NCBI RefSeq assembly: GCF_902167635.1
Contig: NZ_CABHMS010000012.1
Span: forward strand, 62,001-126,000
Source of the DNA: Chitinophaga vietnamensis
GTDB taxonomy: Bacteria; Bacteroidota; Bacteroidia; Chitinophagales; Chitinophagaceae
Length of the DNA stretch: 64,000 nucleotides
Reading direction: 5' to 3'
Part shown: in pieces, positions 33,383-42,436 of the stretch
Numbering within the stretch: position 1 is the stretch's first letter
Layout of the letters: each line of letters begins with the position of its first letter
The notes under the pieces: model-generated
Database searches by the model: none
What the model saw: only the letters and a program-made list of their open reading frames with translations
Told to the model about the DNA's origin: nothing
Program-made: the position numbers and the translations under genes

Positions 33383-33763
33383 TCATTGGCGGGTTTTGGT
33401 GAACAGCACGCAGCCAAAAACAACAGCTGCCGCCGCCAGCGAGAGATATAACGCCATACCCGTTTGCGGGCACTCCCCGATCTCGCAACGGGAGAATAAC
33501 ATCAGGTTGCGGAAAGTCCATGCCAGCAAAAAGCCGCCAACAAACAGGTTCATACGCGCCACCCACTTGTTCTTTACCACAAACAATACCGAGGCGAGCA
33601 CCGACAACACAATATTCAGCTTGCCCGGCTCTCCATAATTGGACCCGGTCGTATTCATCCCGGTAAAAACAAAATGACGGCTCTCAATAACAGCCCATGG
33701 CAGAAACGCACAAATGATCACCACTACTGCGGCTACAATGCCTGTGATGCTGGTTTTGGACAT
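33383..33763 (-). CDS. Four-helix membrane protein of unknown function
   Basis: This 126-residue protein has four predicted membrane helices (about residues 6-25, 48-65, 70-87 and 103-121). Between the third and fourth is a short loop with two cysteines (FSRCEIGECPQTGMAL). The first helix is followed by a small extracytoplasmic segment (ESRHFVFTGMNTTGSNYGEP). I do not recognise a named family. The ATG at 33763 is natural. It is a single gene that converges on the VIT1-like gene with a one-base gap and has an 18-bp hairpin just upstream. Confidence 0.6.
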   Translation of the reverse strand: MSKTSITGIVAAVVVIICAFLPWAVIESRHFVFTGMNTTGSNYGEPGKLNIVLSVLASVLFVVKNKWVARMNLFVGGFLLAWTFRNLMLFSRCEIGECPQTGMALYLSLAAAAVVFGCVLFTKTRQ

Positions 33764-33796
33764 AAAACTTTTTTAATTAGGGCCACGAAGATAGTA

Positions 33797-33838
33797 AAAT
33801 AAGTGAGCTTGCCCCCAGCCGGGCAAGCTCACTTATTT
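33797..33838. terminator. Strong bidirectional terminator (18-bp stem)
   Basis: AAATAAGTGAGCTTGCCC (33797-33814) pairs perfectly with 33821-33838, six-base loop CCAGCC. It lies two bases below the stop of the S9 peptidase gene on the minus strand, so it terminates that gene before the next minus-strand gene. T runs flank it on both strands. Confidence 0.85.
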
Positions 33839-33840
33839 TT

Positions 33841-36021
33841 TTATTTAGCTCCTGCCTCCAGGTGTGATTTCAGATAAGTAGTGTACAAAGTAGACAGGTG
33901 CTCAAAAGTACCAGGCCCTTCAGAGATGCTGTGGGTACGGTTCGGGTAGGACATGAACTGGAATTGTTTGTTGTATTTGATCAGTTCATTGAGCAGCATT
34001 TCAGCGTTCTGGTAATGTACGTTATCGTCACCGGTGCCGTGGATGTAAAGCAGGTTTCCTTTGAGATTTTTGGCGTAGGTAATGGGCGATCCTTTCACAA
34101 AATCTTCGCGGTTCTCTTCCGGAAGGCCCATATATCTTTCCTGGTAGATGTTATCGTAGGTCAGCTGGTTGCCCACTGCTGCGATCGCAATACCTGTTTT
34201 GTAGATCTCCGGATACTGGAACATCAGGTTCAGCGTCATGGAACCGCCGCCGCTCCAGCCCCATACCGCTGTGCGCGCCGGATCGATGAAAGGATATTTT
34301 TTCATCAGCGCCTGCGCGCCCATGGCCTGGTCGCGGGCATTGATGATACCTACCTTGCGGTACACACATTTGCGCCAGTTGCGGCCTTTGGGCAGCGGGG
34401 TGCCTCGGTTGTCCATAGAGGCATAGATATAACCGTCAGCCGCCATATCGCCATCGTAGAGAAAATTGCGGCCGGCTCCCGTCACATCCAGTGTGGTGGC
34501 ACCTGCGGGCTCACCGTATACATAAAATACGATCGGATATTTTTTAGAAGGATCAAAGTTCGCCGGCTTTTTCATCCAGCCATTCATCTGCACGCCATCA
34601 ACAGTGGTAATACTGAAGTATTCCAAGCCGGAAGCGGTGGCAGCAGATTTTTTGATCGCATTCATCACCGCATTGTTATTGCTTTTGTGGGCGGGCAGTT
34701 CCACACTTTCTTTTACAGGATAAGTGCTGGCATTGTTAAACGTATGAATGGCCAGGTTGCCGTAAGGAGATATTTTATAATCATGTGTGCCGGCTTCGTC
34801 GGCAGGCGTTACACGCGCTGCTTTACCGCCGCTCAGCGCCACCTTGTAAAGGTATTGCTGGGTGGGGTTTTCCGGCGATGCGAGGAAATAGATCACGTTG
34901 TTGGCTTCATCAATCTTGGAGATGTTGATCACATCATAGTTGCCCGGCGTAAGCAGGGTGGCCTTACCGCCATCGGTGGAGATGTTATAGAGATGGCGCC
35001 ATCCGTCCTGCTCGCTCACCCAGATGAAAGATTTACCACCGCGCAGGAAGTCCCATCCGGCGATGTTGTCTTCATCCCAACGGGATTTCACATCTATCCA
35101 GGCGCTGTCGCTTTCGGTATACAGCGTGTGTACGTTACCGTTAGCAGCCTGGCAGATCATGATCTTGCTTTCATTCTGTTTGCGGTTCAGCTGCTGGATG
35201 ATCAGTTCGTTGCGGCCGGGGATCCACTCCATACGTGGAATATAGTGCTGTTGCTGATCGCCGGGCACTTTCATCCAGGTAGTGCTGGCGGTGGCGATGT
35301 CCACTACGCCTACGCGACAGGCAGAAGGGCTTTCACCTGCTACCGGGTATTCCACCGGTACGGTGAAGGAGTAGATGGAATCGGTATTATTGATCATGAG
35401 GAAATCGCGGATCTTCGTGGCATCGATCTGCCAGTAGGCAATGCTTTTGCCATCGGGGCTCCAGCGGAAGCCGTCGCGGCAGCCGAACTCCTCTTCATAG
35501 GCCCAGTCGAAGGTACCGTTGATGAAACGGCGGGTGCCATCAGTGGTGAGTGCCTTGATATTGCCGGTGGAGAGATCTTCCACGTAAAGGTTATGCCCGC
35601 TCACATAGGCCGCTTTGGAGCCATCAGGCGAGAGTTTGGCGAACATGAGAGAAGCGGCGGGTTTGTCTTTCCCGAGCTGTTGCAGCTTGCCGCTGGCAAT
35701 ATCCAGCACCCAGTAATCGCCCCGGGTATCATAGCGCCATACGCGATGTGCGTTGGTATAGAGCAATACTTTTTTTTCGTCATCAGAGAAATAGAAATCC
35801 CTGGCCATCAGCGGGGTGGACTTCCCGGCAGGAATGAGTTTGGCGGCAGGTATCTTTACTTCCGGAGCGCCGCCGGCAATAGGTTCCTGCGCAAGGCCTC
35901 CCGGTGTGAATTTCCAGATGGAGCGGCCGTCGCGGCTCCACCTTACTCCTTTTCCTGGCTGCGCCAGCAGGGTATGACTGGCCACAGCAATCAGTAAAAC
36001 AATCAGTGTGATTCTTTTCAT
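33841..36021 (-). CDS. Exported S9-family (dipeptidyl peptidase IV-like) serine peptidase
   Basis: This 726-residue enzyme has a signal peptide (residues 1-20, MKRITLIVLLIAVASHTLLA), an N-terminal eight-bladed propeller (DPPIV_N type, residues about 30-470, with FDWAYEEEFGCRDGFRWSPD) and a C-terminal alpha/beta hydrolase. The nucleophile serine is in WGWSGGGSMTLNL, the aspartate in HGTGDDNVHYQNAE and the histidine in YPNRTHSISEG. It should release dipeptides from N-termini, often after proline, in the periplasm or on the surface. The ATG at 36021 was chosen because it starts the signal peptide; a longer reading from 36081 lacks one. It is transcribed alone. Confidence 0.94.
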   Translation of the reverse strand: MKRITLIVLLIAVASHTLLAQPGKGVRWSRDGRSIWKFTPGGLAQEPIAGGAPEVKIPAAKLIPAGKSTPLMARDFYFSDDEKKVLLYTNAHRVWRYDTRGDYWVLDIASGKLQQLGKDKPAASLMFAKLSPDGSKAAYVSGHNLYVEDLSTGNIKALTTDGTRRFINGTFDWAYEEEFGCRDGFRWSPDGKSIAYWQIDATKIRDFLMINNTDSIYSFTVPVEYPVAGESPSACRVGVVDIATASTTWMKVPGDQQQHYIPRMEWIPGRNELIIQQLNRKQNESKIMICQAANGNVHTLYTESDSAWIDVKSRWDEDNIAGWDFLRGGKSFIWVSEQDGWRHLYNISTDGGKATLLTPGNYDVINISKIDEANNVIYFLASPENPTQQYLYKVALSGGKAARVTPADEAGTHDYKISPYGNLAIHTFNNASTYPVKESVELPAHKSNNNAVMNAIKKSAATASGLEYFSITTVDGVQMNGWMKKPANFDPSKKYPIVFYVYGEPAGATTLDVTGAGRNFLYDGDMAADGYIYASMDNRGTPLPKGRNWRKCVYRKVGIINARDQAMGAQALMKKYPFIDPARTAVWGWSGGGSMTLNLMFQYPEIYKTGIAIAAVGNQLTYDNIYQERYMGLPEENREDFVKGSPITYAKNLKGNLLYIHGTGDDNVHYQNAEMLLNELIKYNKQFQFMSYPNRTHSISEGPGTFEHLSTLYTTYLKSHLEAGAK

Positions 36022-36236
36022 TATGCTAGAATAAGTTATAACCGAGGAAGGTAGTATAAATCTGTCCGCTTTTTTATACATGTGGATAAAATGATTGGCT
36101 GTTGGAACAAAGATTATATCTTTTTATCTATTTTTATGCATTAATAACATTTATTTAATGAGAATCAGTTGGTTAAGATAACCCGTGCCAGCTGACAGAA
36201 AAATGAAAGTTTTATCCTGTCGAAAAACCATATGTT

Positions 36237-36494
36237 ATGATACAAGTTACACTGTCTTATAAGAACCGTGAATTCCACAACCTGGAAGACTCTTTCCTGG
36301 CGCAGATTGCCGAAAATACCCGGAGGCTGTTATATGCGTTGCTGGAAGACATCTACGACCTGGTGATCAAAGAGAAAGGACGATTCCGCATCAATCTGGA
36401 TCATCACCCCAAAATTGAAGTAGAGGGATTTAGCCATGATCTGCGTAACCAAATCGAGCGTACCTTGCGGGGAGAATACGACTACGATTATTAA
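36237..36494 (+). CDS. Small protein of unknown function, partner of a TRIC-family gene
   Basis: This 85-residue soluble protein is not a family I can name. It begins MIQVTLSYKNREFHNLEDSF and has a helical middle (IAENTRRLLYALLEDIYDLV) followed by a strand-like RFRINLDHHPKIEVEGFSHD and an acidic end (RGEYDYDY). The alternation of a helix with short strands suggests a small alpha/beta fold. It ends two bases before the start of the TRIC-like channel gene, so the two are translated from one message. Codon use is ordinary. No catalytic motif is evident. Confidence 0.6.
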   Translation: MIQVTLSYKNREFHNLEDSFLAQIAENTRRLLYALLEDIYDLVIKEKGRFRINLDHHPKIEVEGFSHDLRNQIERTLRGEYDYDY

Positions 36495-36496
36495 GC

Positions 36497-37108
36497 ATGC
36501 AGCTCACTTTCATACACGCACTTGAACTATTAGGCACCTTTGCCTTTGCCATTTCCGGCGCTACGGCCGCCATCAACAAATCTTACGATGTGATTGGTTT
36601 ACTGGCGCTGGCCTTTATTACGGCCATCGGCGGCGGTACCGTGCGCGACCTGCTCATCGGCGCCACGCCCGTAGCCTGGATGACCGATGAGCTCAGCAAC
36701 AGCGCCATCATCATTGCCGCCATCATTGCGTCCTTGTTCTTCTCTTATGTAAAAAGACTGCACAGGTGGCTGACCATTTTCGATGCCATTGGCCTGGGCC
36801 TGTTTACCATCACAGGCATCAACAAAGGCATGGCGGCAGGCCTGCCCATGCCTATCTGCGTGGCGCTGGGCGCGATCACGGGCACTTTCGGCGGCATGCT
36901 CCGCGATGTAATATCCGGCGAGCAGCCCATCCTTTTCACCCGTGAAATATATGCCGGCGCTTCTATCATCGGCGGTACGCTGTATATTGTCGGATCGAAC
37001 TATAATATGCCGGCAGACCTTCTACAGAGTGTAGCCGTTACCGTTATAGTGGGCATACGCCTTTTAAGCCTGCATTACAACTGGCAACTCCCCCGTTTGC
37101 GCAATTAA
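36497..37108 (+). CDS. Trimeric intracellular cation channel family (UPF0126) protein
   Basis: This 203-residue membrane protein has seven helices in two similar halves, as in UPF0126/TRIC proteins. The family signatures are AFAISGATAAINKSYDVIGL in the first helix pair, AIGGGTVRDLLIGATPVAWM in the first half and the related GTFGGMLRDVISGEQPILFT in the second half. Prokaryotic TRIC proteins form trimeric potassium-selective channels. The GGG and RD residues that line the pore are kept in both repeats. It starts two bases after the small unknown protein and is followed by a MarC-family gene 43 bases later, all in one direction. Confidence 0.92.
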   Translation: MQLTFIHALELLGTFAFAISGATAAINKSYDVIGLLALAFITAIGGGTVRDLLIGATPVAWMTDELSNSAIIIAAIIASLFFSYVKRLHRWLTIFDAIGLGLFTITGINKGMAAGLPMPICVALGAITGTFGGMLRDVISGEQPILFTREIYAGASIIGGTLYIVGSNYNMPADLLQSVAVTVIVGIRLLSLHYNWQLPRLRN

Positions 37109-37151
37109 CTGAAATCTGTTTATAATTGATAAATTTTCATATATTGCCTGT

Positions 37152-37799
37152 ATGATGGCATTATTCGATAACTACATTGCGTTTGCAACCACTGTATTCA
37201 TGGGCCTTTTGGCGATCGTAAACCCTATATCAGCGATCCCGGTATTTATGGAGCTCACCTCCTATATGGATAAAAAGGCCAAACGTAATATTGCCACCAA
37301 ATCAGTACTCATTGCGTTTTGTATCATTGCCGTTTTCAGCGTGGCGGGCAAGCTCATCTTCCATGTATTCGGTATCACGCTGGCGGCGCTGCGTGTAACC
37401 GGCGGCATCCTGGTATTTGTGATCGGCTACGAGATGGTGCGCGGCGGCAAGGAAGACAAGATACAAAGCAGCAAACTGGGCGACCAGCCCGTAAAGGCCG
37501 ACCAGGGTATCAGCGTAGCCATCACTCCGCTTGCGATGCCCCTGCTGGCGGGCCCTGGCGCCATCACCACTTCCATGAGCTATTCTGCCGCCAAAGATAT
37601 CGTTCACCTGGCCATCGTCATGGCAATCTATGCCGTCATCTGCTATATCACCTATCTCCTCTTTATTGCAGGCGAACGCATCGTAAAAGTGATCGGCCCC
37701 AACGTAATGATGGTGATCACCAAGATGATGGGACTTATCCTCGCCGTGATCGGCGTACAGATGCTGGCCCTCGGCGTACGCGAGCTTTTTAACTTCTAA
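37152..37799 (+). CDS. MarC family membrane protein
   Basis: This 215-residue protein has six membrane helices and matches the MarC family: FMGLLAIVNPISAIPVFMEL at the first helix, TGGILVFVIGYEMVRGG near the third and ITPLAMPLLAGPGAITTSM with the characteristic PLAxPLLAGPG motif. The family's role is not settled; the original link to multiple antibiotic resistance in E. coli was withdrawn and metabolite export has been proposed. ATG 37152 gives MMALFDNYIAFATTVFMGLL. It follows the TRIC-family gene on the same strand and is probably in the same transcript. Confidence 0.92.
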   Translation: MMALFDNYIAFATTVFMGLLAIVNPISAIPVFMELTSYMDKKAKRNIATKSVLIAFCIIAVFSVAGKLIFHVFGITLAALRVTGGILVFVIGYEMVRGGKEDKIQSSKLGDQPVKADQGISVAITPLAMPLLAGPGAITTSMSYSAAKDIVHLAIVMAIYAVICYITYLLFIAGERIVKVIGPNVMMVITKMMGLILAVIGVQMLALGVRELFNF

Positions 37800-38114
37800 T
37801 TTTCCTCCGCTCAAAACAATTTGAAATCGATCCGTGTTAATAAAGAAAATACGGAATAGATAAGCACGAACAACAGAAGCCCCTTCAAGGCGATAACCCG
37901 GCAGGCAATCATCCTTTTAAATGAAGTAATTCAATATATACCGTCATGTAGGCCACATGAGCGGAAGGAAGTTTTTTTTGAACAACAGGTAAAATCCGTT
38001 ATTGATTACTAGGTGGATGTTATCGTTCCCTTTTTTCAATAGGAACATTAAAATCAATATAGACGGAACAGTTAGCTGAAAAGCCGTCCCGACTCATCGG
38101 GACGGCCGTTTTTT
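37800..38114. other. Non-coding gap between convergent units
   Basis: These 315 bases have no convincing gene on either strand. The composition is mixed and A/T-rich. The only clear signal is the terminator hairpin at 38083-38106. A short CCCCTTCAAGG near 37890 vaguely recalls the palindrome core but has no partner. Confidence 0.45.
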
Positions 38115-38116
38115 TT
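38083..38116. terminator. Terminator at the end of the RND efflux operon
   Basis: GCCGTCCCGA (38083-38092) pairs with TCGGGACGGC (38097-38106) around loop CTCA. A run of eight T residues follows on the plus strand and AAAA precedes it, so it can terminate in both directions. It directly follows the stop of the efflux adaptor gene on the minus strand. Confidence 0.85.
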
Positions 38117-39200
38117 ATCTGATAAGCATGCCATCCCTGATCTCGTCGGAGGCATTCACGATCACCTGGTCCTTCTCCTCAAGGCGGCCAAACACTTCCG
38201 TGGAATCGTTGTGATGATTGCCCTCCTGTATGTCCACCCATCTGGCGTGATGGTCTTTTACCACAATGACATATTTCTTCTCGGTAGACATTACCACTGC
38301 CGTAGAAGGCACTACCAGGGCCTGTGCAGAGCCATCCACCGGGATCGTCACTTCGGCGTACATGCCCGGCTTGAGTTGATGCTTGCTGTTAGGCACATCT
38401 ATTTCTACGGCTTCTGAGCGGTACTTGTCGTTGAGCGTACCGGCCTGCCGCGTGATGTTGCCGGTGAAACTGCTGCCTGGCAAGGCATTCACCTCAAAGT
38501 TCACCGCAGAGCGCTGCATCAGTTGTGCGCTGTACATCTCCGGTACCTGCAACACCAACCTGAGCCTGTCTTCCTGTTCCAGCATGAGCATCGGTTTATC
38601 ATCTACTTTGGTATTCGGCCCCACGAGCGCGCCGGGATGTATATTCCTCTCCGTGATCACCCCGTCAAAAGGCGCGGTAACAGTGAGATAACTGCGTGTT
38701 GCTTCCATCGCGTTGAAATTAGCCTTCTCACTGTTCATCAGGGCGCTGTCGGCCAGCATGCGGGCTTTGGCCAGCTCAAGGTCGTGCGCTGAAATGGTAC
38801 CCGGCGTTTCTGCGGTGGCCACAGTACGTTCGTAGTTATCCTTGCTGGCGGCGAACATCGCTTTAGCCTGTATATATTTTGATTGCGCTGCAAAGTACTG
38901 CTGCGTGATCTCCGGCGCTTCCAGCTGCAACAGCACCTGTCCTTTCTTCACGCGGGAACCTCTGTCTACCGTGATACTTTTCACGAAGCCATTCACCCTG
39001 GGATAGATGCTCACTTTTTCATAAGCCTCCAGCACACCGGGCAACTGTATACTGCCCGACAGTGGCCGTTTTACAGCCCTTGCCAACTGGTATTGCTGCG
39101 TTGCTGCCTCCTTCTTTTTTTCTGGCATGGCAGCAGAGTGGCAGGCCGCTATTGATATCGCTGTTGCTGCGAACAGCAGTTGATATTTATATGATTTCAT
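38115..39200 (-). CDS. RND efflux periplasmic adaptor (membrane fusion) lipoprotein
   Basis: This 361-residue membrane fusion protein bridges an inner membrane RND pump and an outer membrane TolC channel. Its lipoprotein signal ends in a SIAAC lipobox (cysteine at residue 20). The lipoyl-like halves are at VLEAYEKVSIYPRVNGFVKS (about 56-75) and ATRSYLTVTAPFDGVITERN (about 165-185), with a helical hairpin between them, a beta-barrel and a membrane-proximal domain (AVVMSTEKKYVIVVKDHHAR). It is the last gene of the operon and its start overlaps the end of the pump gene by 14 bases. The substrate cannot be deduced. Confidence 0.92.
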   Translation of the reverse strand: MKSYKYQLLFAATAISIAACHSAAMPEKKKEAATQQYQLARAVKRPLSGSIQLPGVLEAYEKVSIYPRVNGFVKSITVDRGSRVKKGQVLLQLEAPEITQQYFAAQSKYIQAKAMFAASKDNYERTVATAETPGTISAHDLELAKARMLADSALMNSEKANFNAMEATRSYLTVTAPFDGVITERNIHPGALVGPNTKVDDKPMLMLEQEDRLRLVLQVPEMYSAQLMQRSAVNFEVNALPGSSFTGNITRQAGTLNDKYRSEAVEIDVPNSKHQLKPGMYAEVTIPVDGSAQALVVPSTAVVMSTEKKYVIVVKDHHARWVDIQEGNHHNDSTEVFGRLEEKDQVIVNASDEIRDGMLIR

Positions 39201-42200
39201 GTTGAGATAATTGATGGTGATGAGATAGGGATACCTTGTCTGCGGGCATCAGTGAAGGATCTTCATAAGAGGTTTTACCTTGCATCCAGGCGTATACCTG
39301 CGGGAGGATGAGCAAAGCCGCCAGTGTGGAGGCGATCAGGCCGCCGATCACCGCACGGCCCAGCGGTGCGGTTTGATCACCGGCTTCACCGAGGCCGGAA
39401 GCCATCGGTATCATACCGGCAATCATGGCAAGGCTGGTCATGAGGATGGGGCGCAAACGCACGCCAGCGCTCACGATGGCCGCTTTGCGCGCATCGCGGT
39501 ATTCGTGGCGCAACTTCTCCGCATTGGTGACAATAAGGATGGCATTGGCCACCGACACGCCGGTAGACATGATCATGCCCATATACGATTGCAGGTTAAG
39601 CGTAGCGCCGGTGAGCAGCAAGGCGATCAAGGCGCCACTGATCACCGCCGGCACAGTCGTTAGCACTACTAACGATAATTTAAATGACTGGTAGTTGGCC
39701 GCCAGCAAGAGGAAGATGACAACGACGGCCACGGCAAGCCCGCCCTGCAAGCTGTCGAGCGTTTCCACCAGCAAACTGGAAGCGCCTTTCAGTTCCGTGA
39801 TCAAACCTTTGGGCGGGGCGCCTGCATCGGCTACCGCACGTTGCACGGCCTTGGTGGCAGTAGCGAGGTCGATGCCGCTGATATTGGCACTAACGGTAAC
39901 GAACCTACGCGGACCGGCACGGTCAAATTCTCCCGGCATTTCTGTATTGCTGAAGGTGGCCACATCGGCCAGCACTGGCCGTGGCTGCCCTTTTACAAGC
40001 GGTATCTCTTTCAGGTCGTTGATGGCGGTCATGCTATATTCCGGCACCTGTACCTGCACCTGGTAAGTGTAGGCTACCTTTTCATCGAGCCATTGGTTCT
40101 TTTCTGTGAAGCGGCTGGAAGAAGTAGCGGCAGTGATGGAACGCGCCACCTGGCTGATATCGAGGCCCATCTGCGCCAGCTTGAAACGGTCGATATTGAT
40201 CGCGATCACCGGGAAGTGCATCGGCTGCGCGATCTGCACATCGCGCAGGTAAGATACCTGCTGCATATTGTGCACGATCTTGCCGGCAAAGTCTTGTATC
40301 TGCTTCATATCCTTACCAGCCACACGCACCTCAATCGGGTTAGAGGCGCCCTGGCTCATGATCTTCTCGGTAAGGTCGATCGGCTCAAAGGAGACGCGCA
40401 TCTCCGGCATCTGCTGCCTGATCTTATCTCTCAATTCATCTTTCAACTTTTCAATATCTACCTTATAATCTTCGTCCAGGTTCACCTGTACTACCGCTTC
40501 GTGCGTACCGCTGTTGAAGATGTACAGGTTGCTGGTGCCATAACTGCTGGGGATCAGGCCCACATAAGATGAGCTGATGGCCACATGGCCATTCACGGTA
40601 CTGTCGATGAGATTAAGCACTTCATGCACTTTGGCTTCGGTGCGTTCGAGGCGGGTGCCATCAGGTTCACGCAGGCGCAGCTGGAACTGGCCGGCATTCA
40701 CGTGCGGCATGAGGTCCTTCCCTATCCACCAGTAGCAGCCGCCTGCCAGCAGCAGCGCGCCAATCAGGTATACGGTAACGGATATACGCATTTTTTTCAT
40801 GCCGCGTTCCAAAAGGTTCATGAAGGCGAGTTTGAAACGTTCAAAGCCTTTCACTTTTTCCGGATGTTGATGTTCATGGCGCAGGTGACTGTTGATCTCT
40901 TTCACTTCGGCATCATCGAGGGCAAGACTGGCATGCGCATGCTGGTGTAAATGCGTTTTCAGCCACCAGTTGGAGATCACGGGCACCAATGTTTGCGCGG
41001 CAAAGTAAGAAGCAATCATCGCGAAACCGATCGACAGCGCCAGCGGCAGGAACATGGCGCGGGGCACGCCTTTCATGATAAAGGAAGGCGCAAACACTGC
41101 GAGGATACATAAGAGTATCAGCAAGAGCGGAAAAGAAATTTCTTCGCAGGCGTCGAAAATGGCCCTGCGCTTGGATTTCCCCATTTCGAGATGCTGATGT
41201 ATATTCTCGATCGTTACCGTGGCCTGGTCTACCAGGATACCGATGGCCAGCGCCAGTCCGCTCAGGGTCATGATATTGATCGTTTGCCCGGAGAGCTGCA
41301 GGCACATTACCGCGCTGAGCACCGCCACAGGAATCGTTACCACCACCACCATACAACTGCGCAGGTCGCGCAGGAAGAGCAGCACCATCAAACCGGTGAG
41401 CAGCGCTCCCAGCAAACCCTCTGTGACAAGGCTTTTCACGGCATTGATCACAAATACCGACTGATCAAATTCATAAGAGAGATGCACATCATCCGGCAAG
41501 AGGTTCTGTATTTCGGGCAGTTTGCCTTTCAGTGTTTTCACTACTTCCCAGGTAGAGGCATCGGCTGTTTTCACCACGGGGATGTACACAGAGCGTTTGC
41601 CATTTACAAGGGCGTAATCAACGGTAACATCCGAGCCGTCCATTACGCGGGCTACGTCTTTGATAAATACGCTGGCATTGCCGTTGGTGCTAACGGGGAT
41701 GCTGCCGAAGTCCGCCACCTTCTGCTCGAGGGAGTTGAGCGTGGTAACGTACATGGTATTGTTGATACGGATGTTGCCGGAGGGCGTCATCACATTATTT
41801 TTAGCGATAGCTTCCACCACCTGATCTGGCGAGAGGTTGAAGCTGCGCAGCTTTTGCGGGTCTACATCCACGATCACGGAGCGGGAGTTGGCGCCGAAGG
41901 GCGGCGGCGCCGACAGGCCGGGCACGGTCGCAAACATAGGCCTGATGCGCGTGCTGGCGAGGTCGGCGATCTCTTTGAGCGAGCGGGTAGGACTGCTCAA
42001 CACCAATTCACCTACCGGTAAAGAGGAGGCGTCGAAGCGCACCACTTGTGGCGGCAGGGCGCCGGGCGGGAAGAACTTCATCGCACGGTTTACCTGCAAG
42101 GCCACCTGGGCGGAGGCTTCCGCCATATCGGTAGTTTCGTAGAAGGTGAGCTTTACTAAGGTCAAGCCCTGTATGTTTTTGCTGGAGATGTTCCTGATAC

Positions 42201-42426
42201 CGTTTACATACAGGAACTGGTCCTGCAAGCTGGTAGCGAAGAAGCCTTCCATCTGTTGCGGCGACATGCCCCCGTAAGGCTCTATCACATAGATAGTAGG
42301 CAGATTAAGCTTTGGGAAGATGTCGATCGGTATTTTCAGGATGGCCAGCACGGAGAACAGCAGCACGCCGGCGGTGATCACCACTACGGCTATCGGCTTT
42401 TTCAGTGCGGAAGATACAAGTGACAT
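39187..42426 (-). CDS. RND-family efflux pump, inner membrane permease
   Basis: This 1079-residue pump has the expected 12 helices and two large periplasmic loops. The first helix begins KKPIAVVVITAGVLLFSVLA and the second repeat starts ISVTVYLIGALLLAGGCYWW. Between helices, a long cytoplasmic histidine-rich loop is unusual (TKTHLHQHAHASLALDDAEV, then EINSHLRHEHQHPEKVKGFE). In helix 4 the sequence is GILVDQATVTIENIHQH, so the second of the two aspartates of AcrB is a glutamine, and helix 10 reads GVSVANAILIV without the lysine of AcrB. It is the middle gene of a TolC-pump-adaptor operon. Multidrug or metal substrates are both possible. Confidence 0.93.
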   Translation of the reverse strand: MSLVSSALKKPIAVVVITAGVLLFSVLAILKIPIDIFPKLNLPTIYVIEPYGGMSPQQMEGFFATSLQDQFLYVNGIRNISSKNIQGLTLVKLTFYETTDMAEASAQVALQVNRAMKFFPPGALPPQVVRFDASSLPVGELVLSSPTRSLKEIADLASTRIRPMFATVPGLSAPPPFGANSRSVIVDVDPQKLRSFNLSPDQVVEAIAKNNVMTPSGNIRINNTMYVTTLNSLEQKVADFGSIPVSTNGNASVFIKDVARVMDGSDVTVDYALVNGKRSVYIPVVKTADASTWEVVKTLKGKLPEIQNLLPDDVHLSYEFDQSVFVINAVKSLVTEGLLGALLTGLMVLLFLRDLRSCMVVVVTIPVAVLSAVMCLQLSGQTINIMTLSGLALAIGILVDQATVTIENIHQHLEMGKSKRRAIFDACEEISFPLLLILLCILAVFAPSFIMKGVPRAMFLPLALSIGFAMIASYFAAQTLVPVISNWWLKTHLHQHAHASLALDDAEVKEINSHLRHEHQHPEKVKGFERFKLAFMNLLERGMKKMRISVTVYLIGALLLAGGCYWWIGKDLMPHVNAGQFQLRLREPDGTRLERTEAKVHEVLNLIDSTVNGHVAISSSYVGLIPSSYGTSNLYIFNSGTHEAVVQVNLDEDYKVDIEKLKDELRDKIRQQMPEMRVSFEPIDLTEKIMSQGASNPIEVRVAGKDMKQIQDFAGKIVHNMQQVSYLRDVQIAQPMHFPVIAINIDRFKLAQMGLDISQVARSITAATSSSRFTEKNQWLDEKVAYTYQVQVQVPEYSMTAINDLKEIPLVKGQPRPVLADVATFSNTEMPGEFDRAGPRRFVTVSANISGIDLATATKAVQRAVADAGAPPKGLITELKGASSLLVETLDSLQGGLAVAVVVIFLLLAANYQSFKLSLVVLTTVPAVISGALIALLLTGATLNLQSYMGMIMSTGVSVANAILIVTNAEKLRHEYRDARKAAIVSAGVRLRPILMTSLAMIAGMIPMASGLGEAGDQTAPLGRAVIGGLIASTLAALLILPQVYAWMQGKTSYEDPSLMPADKVSLSHHHQLSQHEII

Positions 42427-42436
42427 ATATTTCCAT

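Noticed and set aside
33898-35997. Plus-strand frame of 699 codons opposite the S9 peptidase
   Set aside because: The peptidase has all catalytic motifs; the opposite frame has no signal peptide or domain.
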